Of a stretch of 40,707 bases of DNA, positions 8,872 through 16,793 are shown piece after piece. Below the pieces are notes generated by a model. It was not told the origin of the DNA and did not search any database. It was given only the letters and a program-made list of their open reading frames with translations. A program made the translations under genes and the position numbers. Position 1 is the stretch's first letter. Each line of letters begins with the position of its first letter. The DNA is from Lewinellaceae bacterium (GTDB lineage Bacteria; Bacteroidota; Bacteroidia; Chitinophagales; Saprospiraceae): contig JADJFA010000039.1 in the NCBI GenBank assembly GCA_016708875.1, positions 1 to 40,707 of the forward strand. The letters are read 5' to 3'.

Positions 8872-9540
8872 ATGTTTAAAAAATCAAGCGCAATAATGCT
8901 TTTCTGCATAGCCTTAATGGCTTGCAAAAACGATCCCAAAACAGAAGCGGCTCAGCTTGCGCCTATTACAAATGCTCCAAAAGTAGCCCAGCCATTACCT
9001 GATGGATCAGCGATTTTTTCCCTCACTGAGGGCACCGTCCATTGGACAAGCGCGTACACTTTAGGCAATAGAGAACACCTGGGCACCATTCGAGTAGAAG
9101 GCGGAGAACTTTGGGTAAACGAAGGCCAAATCCTGAGTGGAAAGATGACCATTGATATGAATTCAATCAAGGTTTTTGATATGAAAGACCCTCGCTCACG
9201 TGTAGATTTGGAGTCACACTTGAAAGATTCCGATTTTTTCGAGGTAAATAACTTTCCCAAGGCTGAGTTTATATTCACGGAAGTGTCGCCAGTTACCTTG
9301 CCTAATTTCAATTGGGCGCTCATCGGAGATCTGACCATGAAAGGCAACACTGCCCCAGTTAAAATCCCATTTAAATTCAACCTTGAAGGTGATATACTCC
9401 ACGCAGAATCGGCTCCATTCCCCATCAATCGCACCACTTGGGGTGTGAACTTCCGTTCCGGCTTACTGGCGCCCAGCAAAGACCAGATGATCGAGGATAC
9501 CGTATGGCTAAGTTTGAAGCTGGCGGCGAAGAAGAAGTAG
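8872..9540 (+). CDS. YceI-family lipoprotein
   Basis: 222 residues. The lipoprotein signal is MFKKSSAIMLFCIALMAC with Cys 18. Residues ~45-220 show the YceI lipocalin-like pattern: GTVHWTSAYTLGNREHLGTI, SGKMTIDMNSIKV, LESHLKDSDFFEVNNFPKAE, then the GDLTMKGNTAPVKIPF strand and the final NRTTWGVNFRSG. YceI proteins bind isoprenoid-like or amphipathic molecules in a hydrophobic barrel. It is flanked on both sides by propeller lipoproteins on the same strand, with gaps of 62 bp upstream and 35 bp downstream, suggesting one transcription unit. Confidence 0.93.
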   Translation: MFKKSSAIMLFCIALMACKNDPKTEAAQLAPITNAPKVAQPLPDGSAIFSLTEGTVHWTSAYTLGNREHLGTIRVEGGELWVNEGQILSGKMTIDMNSIKVFDMKDPRSRVDLESHLKDSDFFEVNNFPKAEFIFTEVSPVTLPNFNWALIGDLTMKGNTAPVKIPFKFNLEGDILHAESAPFPINRTTWGVNFRSGLLAPSKDQMIEDTVWLSLKLAAKKK

Positions 9541-9575
9541 AGCGTGTTAGGTGGCCATTTTTAGTATAAAACACA

Positions 9576-10787
9576 ATGATATTGAAACACTTACCGCTGC
9601 TATTTTCTTTCATTTTTGTTTCGTCCTGTTATGGACAAGGCAATTCACCTCTGACGAAAGACAGCGTCATTGAGCCGACAACTATCCAGGCTGAACCAAT
9701 AAAAATTTATGGCCCCCTGCCTGACCCCTTTTTGGATGGTCCGATAAGCCAGTATGTACGCCGTGTATTTCAGGATAAAAACGGAAACCTTTGGTTTGGC
9801 ACAAATGGCGATGGAGTATGTCGTTACGATGGAAAGTCTCTTTCCTACTACACCAGGACAGAAGGCTTCGGCGGCCATGCTGTAAGGGGAATTGTAGAAG
9901 ATGAAAGCGGAAACCTTTGGTTCGCCACAGATGGCGGCATTTCTCGCTACGATGGAAGCCGGGCAAATCATCCATGCAACAACAATACTTGCAAGCATGA
10001 TGTGCAAACAGTAAAAGGCTTTGATGAACACAATCAGGAGCTCGTGAAATCTTTTACCAATTATACCGTGAAACATGGCCTGAGCGGCGATCAAGTTTGG
10101 AGCATTTTAATAGCAAAAGATGGGATTATTTGGTGTGGCACAGAAGGCGGAGTGTCTCGATTTGATGGAAAATCTTTTACCGATTTTCCACTACCTCCGG
10201 CTGATCATACAAATTTCCCCAATGCGTATCCAGCCCCAAAATTGATTAATTGTATGCTTCAGGATAACGCTGGAAATATCTGGTTCGGGTCCAATGGCAA
10301 TGGTGCCTACCGATATGATGGGACATCTTTGACCAATATTTCAGAGAAAGATGGTCTCTGCAATAATTTTGTGCAATGTATGATTCAGGATAAAACTGGA
10401 AATATTTGGTTTGGCAGCCGATTCGGAGGCCTGAGCCAATATGATCCTTGGAGTTTGCTCAAAACAGGTGGAAGAAGATTTACCAATTATACAACGAAAG
10501 ATGGCCTGAGCACTGATTTTATTTGGACATTGCTGGAGGACAAATCCGTCCAGGATGGAGAAGTTGGCATCTGGATAAGCATGGTAGCGGGGGGACTTTG
10601 CCGCTACGATTCCGCAAAAGGTAAAGCGCCCAATTTCGCAGTGAAAGAGGGTCTGAGTACCAAGCATGTTCAAAGTATTTTTGAGGATAAAAACGGAAAA
10701 CTTTGGTTGGGTTGTTCTGGCGGGCTATTTCGTTTTGATCCCGTCAATGGCACGTTTACCAATATTACCAGATTGGGGTTGTGGTAG
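9576..10787 (+). CDS. Stand-alone regulator-propeller lipoprotein/secreted protein
   Basis: 403 residues, intact. Signal MILKHLPLLFSFIFVSSC with a plausible lipobox VSSC. The mature protein is composed of about eight Reg_prop blades, each with a core like NLWFGTNGDGVCRYDG, NIWFGSNGNGAYRYDG or LWLGCSGGLFRFDPVNG, separated by phrases such as FTNYTTKDGLSTDFIWTLL. In known families these blades form the periplasmic sensor of one-protein two-component systems. Here the protein ends after the propeller (ITRLGLW), with no TM, kinase or Y_Y_Y domain. It is a paralogue of the broken gene at 7684. It may bind a carbohydrate or partner protein at the cell surface; this is inference. Confidence 0.9.
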   Translation: MILKHLPLLFSFIFVSSCYGQGNSPLTKDSVIEPTTIQAEPIKIYGPLPDPFLDGPISQYVRRVFQDKNGNLWFGTNGDGVCRYDGKSLSYYTRTEGFGGHAVRGIVEDESGNLWFATDGGISRYDGSRANHPCNNNTCKHDVQTVKGFDEHNQELVKSFTNYTVKHGLSGDQVWSILIAKDGIIWCGTEGGVSRFDGKSFTDFPLPPADHTNFPNAYPAPKLINCMLQDNAGNIWFGSNGNGAYRYDGTSLTNISEKDGLCNNFVQCMIQDKTGNIWFGSRFGGLSQYDPWSLLKTGGRRFTNYTTKDGLSTDFIWTLLEDKSVQDGEVGIWISMVAGGLCRYDSAKGKAPNFAVKEGLSTKHVQSIFEDKNGKLWLGCSGGLFRFDPVNGTFTNITRLGLW

Positions 10788-10834
10788 CACTTCAAAAGGA
10801 CTTGCCAACACGCTGAATAAAAAACGCGCAATCC

Positions 10835-12253
10835 CTACTTTGATACTTTAATGGTTTGAACCACTTTTCCATCCAACAAAACACGTAAGAAATAGATGCC
10901 ACAAGGCAATTTCTCCAATCGTTCCAGTGTAATATGCTCCACTCCAGTCGGAGGATTTCCACCAACAGCTCGCGTTAATTCGCGCCCCAGCGCATCCGTC
11001 AAAACCATCTGAACGTCTTTTACATCCGTGGGTATATTGAGCGAAACAGCAATCGCATCAGTAAATGGATTTGGGTAAACGGACACATTCAAAGCCTCCC
11101 TACCCATTGGCTGCGCTGTTGGAACACTGGCCTGATAATCCAAATAGTTTTTCAACAGCGCCTGAACCACAGGGGCCAAGGCCCATGAATTTTTCTTTTG
11201 GTCGTTGTTCAGGACTGTGATACTGATGTCTTTTTCGGGGAAATAATAGCTGATGGAGGAGTAGCCAATGTCACCGCCATGCCCGAACGCTTCCAGATTC
11301 AAAAATTTTCGTTGCATAATGCCCAGACCATAGCGACCATTCGCAGGGTTGGGCGTTGCTACCGTTGTTTTGGCTTCTGCCAGGATGGATGGCGTATGCA
11401 GGTCTCCCCGCAGAAAAGCCCGATTCCATACGGCGATATCACGTGGGGTGGCGTAGTATCCTCCTATAGGCCCCGCTGAGCTGTAAAAAGAATTCCAGTT
11501 AGAAAAGAAGGAATGTACATCGGTGCTGCTGCCATTATTGGGACTAAATGTCCACAAATGAGCTATTTCATCGGGTAGCCCATCGAAGGGCGGGAGCGCC
11601 AGGGAATTCAATTGAAGCGGGTCAAAAAAGCGATTTGTATACTCGGACCGGTAAGTATTTCCTGTGGCTGCTTCGACAATAAGGCCCAATAAAGCATAGT
11701 TGGTATTTGAGTACGACCAACTGGCTCCTGGTGCAAATAAAGGCGGATTCATGTAGTCATTGACCAAATTAGAGAGTGACCAAATCGAATCCAGGTTTAC
11801 TTTCGTTGCAGCGTCGTAAGCAGGATTGGTTATGACATCATACAAGCCACTTTGGTGGCGCAATAGTTGCCGAATACTGATGTTTGGATCCACAAATGGA
11901 AAGGAGGGCAACCACTCATGCAGGCTGTCATCAAGTTGCAAAATCCCTTCATCGGCCAATTGAAGGATACAAGCCGCTGTAATGGTTTTGGTGATGCTCC
12001 CAATGGCGTAAGTATGGTTGGGAGACACACTGTCCAGCGGGAAGCTGGAGGAAATGCCATACGCGCCTGCCCAGACTGAATCGTTGGACAATTGTACAGC
12101 AGCACTCAGAGATTTGACACCAAGGGCATTGCGTTGGGCCTGGAGCGTTTGGTTGAACATTGCCTCCAATGCTGGCGGCACACTTTGTGCAGCAGATTTT
12201 TGTTGCGATAAAAACAGGCAGATTGCTGTCAGCAGTAAACGAAAAGTAGTCAT
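10835..12253 (-). CDS. Serine hydrolase (class C beta-lactamase/DD-peptidase fold) with T9SS sorting domain
   Basis: Start chosen at MTTFRLLLTAICLFLSQQKS, which makes a clean signal peptide; an earlier ATG at 12349 would bury it. About 472 residues. Catalytic motifs: SxxK in GSITKTITAAC, YxN in SWSYSNTNYALLG, and HGG in FGHGGDIGYSS. The C-terminal ~80 residues form a T9SS type A sorting domain (VYPNPFTDAIAVSLNIP ... LPCGIYFLRVLLDGKVVQTIK), so it should be exported to the cell surface. It is likely a peptidase or esterase acting on peptidoglycan-like or ester substrates; the exact substrate is unknown. It is convergent with the propeller gene at 9576. Confidence 0.94.
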   Translation of the reverse strand: MTTFRLLLTAICLFLSQQKSAAQSVPPALEAMFNQTLQAQRNALGVKSLSAAVQLSNDSVWAGAYGISSSFPLDSVSPNHTYAIGSITKTITAACILQLADEGILQLDDSLHEWLPSFPFVDPNISIRQLLRHQSGLYDVITNPAYDAATKVNLDSIWSLSNLVNDYMNPPLFAPGASWSYSNTNYALLGLIVEAATGNTYRSEYTNRFFDPLQLNSLALPPFDGLPDEIAHLWTFSPNNGSSTDVHSFFSNWNSFYSSAGPIGGYYATPRDIAVWNRAFLRGDLHTPSILAEAKTTVATPNPANGRYGLGIMQRKFLNLEAFGHGGDIGYSSISYYFPEKDISITVLNNDQKKNSWALAPVVQALLKNYLDYQASVPTAQPMGREALNVSVYPNPFTDAIAVSLNIPTDVKDVQMVLTDALGRELTRAVGGNPPTGVEHITLERLEKLPCGIYFLRVLLDGKVVQTIKVSK

Positions 12254-12349
12254 AGTCAATGTGCCCACCCCAATTTTCAGACACACTCTTGTGAGGCAGC
12301 AAAATTCAATTACCCACACCAGCCACATTGGTAAAAATGCGAACAGCAA

Positions 12350-13201
12350 TCAGGAATAATCCCATTGGTCCAAATAGGACAATAGGTCTGATTCTGAAAA
12401 AGAGATTTTTTGTTGCAAATAAACTGATGGTGATTGCCCCATAACGGATTTAAAATCTTTGAGCAAATGACTCTGGTCATAATAATCCAGGTGGCAGGCA
12501 ATTTCCCGGATGTTGAAGTTGAACCGTGGATCCATCAAGTACATAGAGGCCTTTTTCACCCGGATCATCCGGGCATATTGTTTGGGCGACATCCCAATCT
12601 TTTCTTTGAAAATCTTCTCGACATAGCGGCGACTGGCGTGGGCATGCTGCGTCAGTTGGTCAATGCTGATGGCTCCATTGCTGGCGTAGATCTGTCGGAC
12701 GGCAAACGCTAAAAAAGAGTTGTCGGCAGGTGCATATGCCAGTTTTTTCAGAAAAAATGCGTCTAGCAATGTCACCATATCCGTCAGGTTTTGACTGCTG
12801 CAAACCCTCTGGTTCAATTGGCGAAAAGCAGGATCAGTGGTTGCAGCACCCAAATCAATGGCCAAGTCATTGAGTTGCCAGCTTGGAATTCCGAACAATT
12901 GCTGCGGTGTCCAGGGATAAAACTTGACAAACAGCATTTTGGAAAAAGGGGCAGGCTGAAAGGCAAAAGGAGCGGTTGCCTGTCCAATCAACCCCGCGTC
13001 TGTATGTTCGGGCCAGTATTTTTCGCCCGAAAACTGAGGCATTTTCAGCGATTCATTCAAGACAAAAAACATCTCGGGATAGCCGTCTGGAACCAGCAAG
13101 TCCAGAGGTTCCTCCACACCTTCGCTTTGAATAAGCCAGTAACTTCGGATGTAATTTTGGAGGTTGTGGTGTGGTTTTTTTTGCGTGAATTTTAACATCA
13201 A
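12350..13201 (-). CDS. AraC-family transcriptional regulator
   Basis: 283 residues. The N-terminal ~170 residues resemble the DUF6597 sensor region common in Bacteroidota AraC regulators (YIRSYWLIQSEG, LLVPDGYPEMFFVLN, AGLIGQATAPF, FVKFYPWTPQQLFGI). The C-terminal ~100 residues form the double helix-turn-helix (ISIDQLTQHAHASRRYVEKI, IGMSPKQYARMIRVKKA, IREIACHLDYYDQSHLLKDF, GQSPSVYL). It lies 96 bp upstream of the serine hydrolase on the same strand and could regulate it or itself. The frame is intact. Confidence 0.95.
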   Translation of the reverse strand: MMLKFTQKKPHHNLQNYIRSYWLIQSEGVEEPLDLLVPDGYPEMFFVLNESLKMPQFSGEKYWPEHTDAGLIGQATAPFAFQPAPFSKMLFVKFYPWTPQQLFGIPSWQLNDLAIDLGAATTDPAFRQLNQRVCSSQNLTDMVTLLDAFFLKKLAYAPADNSFLAFAVRQIYASNGAISIDQLTQHAHASRRYVEKIFKEKIGMSPKQYARMIRVKKASMYLMDPRFNFNIREIACHLDYYDQSHLLKDFKSVMGQSPSVYLQQKISFSESDLLSYLDQWDYS

Positions 13202-13234
13202 CTACAAGTATATCATTCGCTGCGCAAGGACTCC

Positions 13235-13255
13235 ATCCCGAAGAAAAATCGGGAT
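13235..13255. terminator. Short hairpin downstream of FtsX permease
   Basis: Perfect 7-bp stem atcccga / tcgggat around an A-rich loop, located 4 bp beyond the stop (13260) of the minus-strand permease gene. There is no long T tract after it on the minus strand, so termination is plausible but not certain. Confidence 0.4.
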
Positions 13256-13259
13256 TTCG

Positions 13260-15641
13260 TCACTCCGAACGGAATGACTCAACAGGGTTTGCCAAGGCCG
13301 CCCGCACACTCTGAAATCCCACGGTCAAAGCCGCTACGCCAAGCGTAATCAAGAGCGATAAAACAAATATACCCGCTCCCAAGGAAATCCGATAGGCGTA
13401 GTCCTGCAACCAGGCATCCATGACCCACCACGCGATTGGCGCTGCCAATGCAAAAGCAATGACAATCAGGCGCGCATATTCTTTCCCAAACAGCCAGAGG
13501 ATACCTGGGATCGTTGCGCCGAGTGTCTTGCGGATGCCGACTTCTTTGCGCTTCTGCGTCACGAGAAAGGCTGCCAAACCGTACAAGCCCAGACATCCGA
13601 TAAATATTGCGATGCCCGCGAAGGTTCGTACCAAGCGCATAATCATGGTTTCTGTTTCGATCTGTTCGCTCATCCGCTCATCCATGAACTTGGATTCGTA
13701 GTAATGTTCGGGGAAATGCGCTTGCCAGACTTGCTGTATTTGCGCCATCACCGGGGCCGGATTGCCTGCATTAAGTTGTACCGCGCAAGTGGAGTAATTG
13801 CTGGAGCGCGAACCGATGGCAATTGCCGCTATAGGCTCGGACAATGACCAGTTGTGGAAATCGCACACGACGCCTACTACCGGCGCTTTTTCTGAACCTA
13901 TGCTAACCGTTTTGTTCAGAATTTCCGCTGGCGAAGCAAGGTTCAGTTTTTTGACAAACGTTTCATTTACAACGAATTCGCGGGTGGTATCACTTACTTG
14001 CAGGTTCCTGCCAGCCAGCAGTTGCAGGCCAAAGGTTTCGATATATTGTGCATCAGCGGATTTTTCATTGACAAGCCAGACTTCTCCATCAGGGCGGTTT
14101 TCAAAACGTACCCCCGTTTGATTGTTTGAACTTGATGTGGGGGGCTGGTAACAAAGCGACACCGATTTCACCCCGGCAATTTGGGCGATCTGTTGTTGCA
14201 AGCTGTTCTTTTTTGCGCCATCCGGTATTTCCAGGGTCAATACCGCTCCAGGACGAAATCCCCAATCTGCATCCTGGGCATAGCGCATTTGTGCTGTTAC
14301 CACTGCCGCACCAATGATAAGTATCTGTGAAATAGCAAATTGGGTAGTTACCAGCACCTTGCGGATGGGAAAACTACCCGCGCGCGGTATCTCGTTGGAG
14401 CCTTTCAAAGAAATAACCGGATTGAACCTGGCCTGCATCATGCCCGGATAAAAACCCGCAAAAAAAGTCAACACAATGCCCATAAGCACTGTGAAGCCCG
14501 CCACTGCGATCAAGGTTGGTGTGTTAAAGTGAAGGGTTTCCTGGAGCCAGGCGTTCAAATAAGGCAATGCAAACCAGGCAAGCAAACATCCAACAGCCAG
14601 GGAAGCTAGCACAATCAGCCCGGTTTCTGACATGAACTGCCAAAACAACTGCCCACGGGTACTGCCCAAAGCCTTGCGCACGCCCAACTCCCGAACTCGG
14701 GTGAGTGCCTGTGCAGTAGCCATGTTTATAAAATTAACACAAGCCGTGATGAGCAAAAACAACCCTATAAACCCGAGCGCCCAAAGGAATTTTTTATCCA
14801 TGCCAGCGCCATATTCCGTGTCGAAATGCAGGCCGAGCATGGGTTTGGCCTTGTATTGAAACAGGTCGGCTACTTCAGGGTGCGGGTATTTACTGCGGAA
14901 TCCGGTCAGGACTTGATCCATTTCGGCAAGGCTATGACCCTCTTTTAACAGCGCAAAACAATGGTCTCCGCCACTTGCGCCTGCCCAGGAATCCAAATCT
15001 TTGGAGACTTCGGGAATGTTTTTCAGACTGGCCCAGGAGGCAAGAATTTCATGTTTGTAGTCTGTATTTGGAGGCAGGTTTTGCATAATGCCGACCACCC
15101 GCAAGTCCGTTTGGTTGTTCTGGCGCAGCGTTTTTCCCAGGGCTTCACTTTCGCCAAAATATTTCAGGGCCAATTTTTCAGAAATTACCACGGTGTTTGG
15201 TTCTGCCAAAGCGGCCAAATCTCCTCGCAGCAGCGGCAGATCGAGGATATCAAAATAGGCAGGTTCTATCCAGGCAAATTTTCCTGTTTCCTTGTATTTG
15301 TCCTTGCCGCCTGAGTTGTTGGCGACGCTTATGAGCACCTCGTCTTTAGCGGAACGCATGGTGGTTTTTTCAACAAAGGAGCATTCCTCGCGGAGTGTTT
15401 TTGCCATCGGTGTCGGCACCCCGGAGAAAGGCATCACGCTTTCCGTTTTCACATCCATGAGGATGCGCAGGGTACGGTCAGCGTTTTTGTGGTAGGTATC
15501 GAAACTGAGGTGGTGGCGAATTAAGGCAAAAATGAGGATACCACAGCCTACGCTCAGCCCTAAGCCAAGTATGTTGAGTAAGGCATAGGTTTTCTGTTTT
15601 GCGAGTTTACGGAGGGCAATTTTTAAATAGGTACGGATCAT
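13260..15641 (-). CDS. FtsX/MacB-type ABC transporter permease
   Basis: 793 residues. Architecture: cytoplasmic start MIRTYLKIALRKLAKQKTYA, TM1 (~20-42), a large periplasmic MacB_PCD domain (~45-250), then TMs around 285-305, 330-355 and 375-400. A second periplasmic domain (~430-660) follows, and a final FtsX bundle with the signature RKEVGIRKTLGATIPGILWL. The end NPVESFRSE is typical. These eight-TM Bacteroidota permeases are often encoded without an adjacent ATPase, as here. They are thought to couple to a LolD/MacB-like ATPase for mechanotransmission or lipoprotein/peptide export. The frame is intact. It is related to the permease at 16794. Confidence 0.95.
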   Translation of the reverse strand: MIRTYLKIALRKLAKQKTYALLNILGLGLSVGCGILIFALIRHHLSFDTYHKNADRTLRILMDVKTESVMPFSGVPTPMAKTLREECSFVEKTTMRSAKDEVLISVANNSGGKDKYKETGKFAWIEPAYFDILDLPLLRGDLAALAEPNTVVISEKLALKYFGESEALGKTLRQNNQTDLRVVGIMQNLPPNTDYKHEILASWASLKNIPEVSKDLDSWAGASGGDHCFALLKEGHSLAEMDQVLTGFRSKYPHPEVADLFQYKAKPMLGLHFDTEYGAGMDKKFLWALGFIGLFLLITACVNFINMATAQALTRVRELGVRKALGSTRGQLFWQFMSETGLIVLASLAVGCLLAWFALPYLNAWLQETLHFNTPTLIAVAGFTVLMGIVLTFFAGFYPGMMQARFNPVISLKGSNEIPRAGSFPIRKVLVTTQFAISQILIIGAAVVTAQMRYAQDADWGFRPGAVLTLEIPDGAKKNSLQQQIAQIAGVKSVSLCYQPPTSSSNNQTGVRFENRPDGEVWLVNEKSADAQYIETFGLQLLAGRNLQVSDTTREFVVNETFVKKLNLASPAEILNKTVSIGSEKAPVVGVVCDFHNWSLSEPIAAIAIGSRSSNYSTCAVQLNAGNPAPVMAQIQQVWQAHFPEHYYESKFMDERMSEQIETETMIMRLVRTFAGIAIFIGCLGLYGLAAFLVTQKRKEVGIRKTLGATIPGILWLFGKEYARLIVIAFALAAPIAWWVMDAWLQDYAYRISLGAGIFVLSLLITLGVAALTVGFQSVRAALANPVESFRSE

Positions 15642-15677
15642 AAATAAATGAACACGAATAGTTTATATTAAACAAAA

Positions 15678-15752
15678 TTTCACACAACGCCACAACGACA
15701 CAACGTATGCGCTACACATTGTGTCGTTGTGGCGTTGTGGCGTTGTGTGAAA
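15678..15752. repeat. Long hairpin, 'cacaacg' family, copy 2
   Basis: Arms of ~32 bp: tttcacacaacgccacaacg then acacaacgtatg on the left, and the complement (gtgtcgttgtggcgttgtgg, gttgtgtgaaa) on the right with a short loop. Same family as 4716-4808, differing in one or two units and in the loop. It sits between a lipoprotein gene stop (15761) and the permease start (15641), both minus strand. Confidence 0.88.
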
Positions 15753-15760
15753 AAAAGTAC

Positions 15761-16249
15761 TCAGGAAGGCATCTCACTCGCCCGCTCCATCACAATCGTC
15801 TCGTCGCCTTTGTCTGTATGGCGCTTCAAATGCCATTTGTTGTCATTCAAGCGGCACCAGGTCATAGGCGCCAAGCCGGGGACCAGTGGTTCAAAACGAA
15901 TGTTCTTTTCGCTGATCCAGGTCACTACCCATTGCCGGTTTTGTCCGTAGTAATAATGGCCGTCTTTCCAGATAAAAAACTGGGATGCCTTTTGGTTGCC
16001 ACCTTCAATTGGAATGATTTCGAGGATATGGTCCGTGTGAAACACGAAGGAGTGTTTTATCGCCCGGCCAGCCTCTTTGCCTTTCCAATCGCCTGTCAGC
16101 CACTTCAGGTTTTGCAATGCAGAACGGTCGTAATGCGCATGGTATGGTTCCGGCTCCACCACCGCTGCTTGAGCAATGTTGTCGGGCAATTGGCTGGTGC
16201 AGGAAGTGATCAGCGCAAGGAAGCAGAAGAAAAACAGGGGGCGTATCAT
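15761..16249 (-). CDS. DUF6265-like lipoprotein
   Basis: About 162 residues from MIRPLFFFCFLALITSC, a lipoprotein signal with Cys 17; an upstream ATG at 16327 would add a non-signal tail. The mature part has the pattern of DUF6265 proteins: LKWLTGDWKGKEAGRAIKHS near the start, then EIIPIEGGNQKASQFFIWKD and RFEPLVPGLAPMTW strands. Members are small secreted beta-barrel proteins of unknown function. It lies upstream of the permease at 13260 on the same strand, separated by the 15678 hairpin. A 14-bp element shared with the second permease lies 131 bp upstream. Confidence 0.85.
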   Translation of the reverse strand: MIRPLFFFCFLALITSCTSQLPDNIAQAAVVEPEPYHAHYDRSALQNLKWLTGDWKGKEAGRAIKHSFVFHTDHILEIIPIEGGNQKASQFFIWKDGHYYYGQNRQWVVTWISEKNIRFEPLVPGLAPMTWCRLNDNKWHLKRHTDKGDETIVMERASEMPS

Positions 16250-16793
16250 GGCAAAATATTTTTTAGTGTGGTGGTAGCCATGATTAGGGCAATTGGTTTG
16301 CCAAGCATTCAAGCGCCTCATTTTCAATGATTTAGCGATTTTTATGAAACGTTAAAATGCCCGAAAGTGGACGGGAGGTGTTCGGATTCGGACAGTGGGG
16401 GCACGTCTGCCCCTCTCCCCCCCAAACAATGATGCTAGAACCTGCCTGCACACAGTTGAATCACAGCTCATGGCAACTGGGTCCCGGGTCAAACCTAAAA
16501 CCTCACTTTGGTGGCACCTTGAGGTTTGAGTTGAAAACCTTGTCCAGGGTTGTTGTCTTAGGGCATTTGGGACGCCAACAACGCGCAACAAATCCGAGTA
16601 AATTATTGACAGTCAATGCTATGATCGGGTTTTTAAAACCCGTTGTTTTGGCCCCAGCCCGGCAAAAGAGGGGCTGGCGTTGCGTATAGCAACAAAAGAA
16701 GCAGAGCAATGGATTTTATTGCGCTAAAAGTTTGATAATAGCGATCATCAGGCTTTAAAAATGCAAGGATTAACCTGAATTGTGATGCTAAAA
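16250..16793. other. Intergenic region with small hairpins, no convincing gene
   Basis: Apparent open frames here lack family resemblance, signals or sensible composition. The visible structure is a hairpin aacctca ... tgaggtt (16499-16525), a near-palindrome cgggtttttaaaacccg (16625-16641), a 7-bp stem ccagccc ... gggctgg (about 16653-16676) and the 14-bp element at 16380. The 3' part precedes the stop of the permease at 16794, so some hairpins may be its terminator. Confidence 0.5.
16380..16393 (-). promoter_or_regulatory. Shared upstream element, copy 1
   Basis: GTCCGAATCCGAAC on the minus strand, 131 bp upstream of the lipoprotein start at 16249. The identical 14-mer occurs at 19344-19357 upstream of the second permease. 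It contains a direct repeat (CCGAATCCGAA). It could be an operator; function is unproven. Confidence 0.4.

Noticed and set aside
9645..10094. 149-codon minus-strand open frame
   Set aside because: Antisense shadow of the propeller gene; repetition mirrors the blades.
16357..16689. 110-codon plus-strand open frame in the 16.3-16.8 kb gap
   Set aside because: Runs through hairpins, has no recognisable motif, signal or plausible composition.
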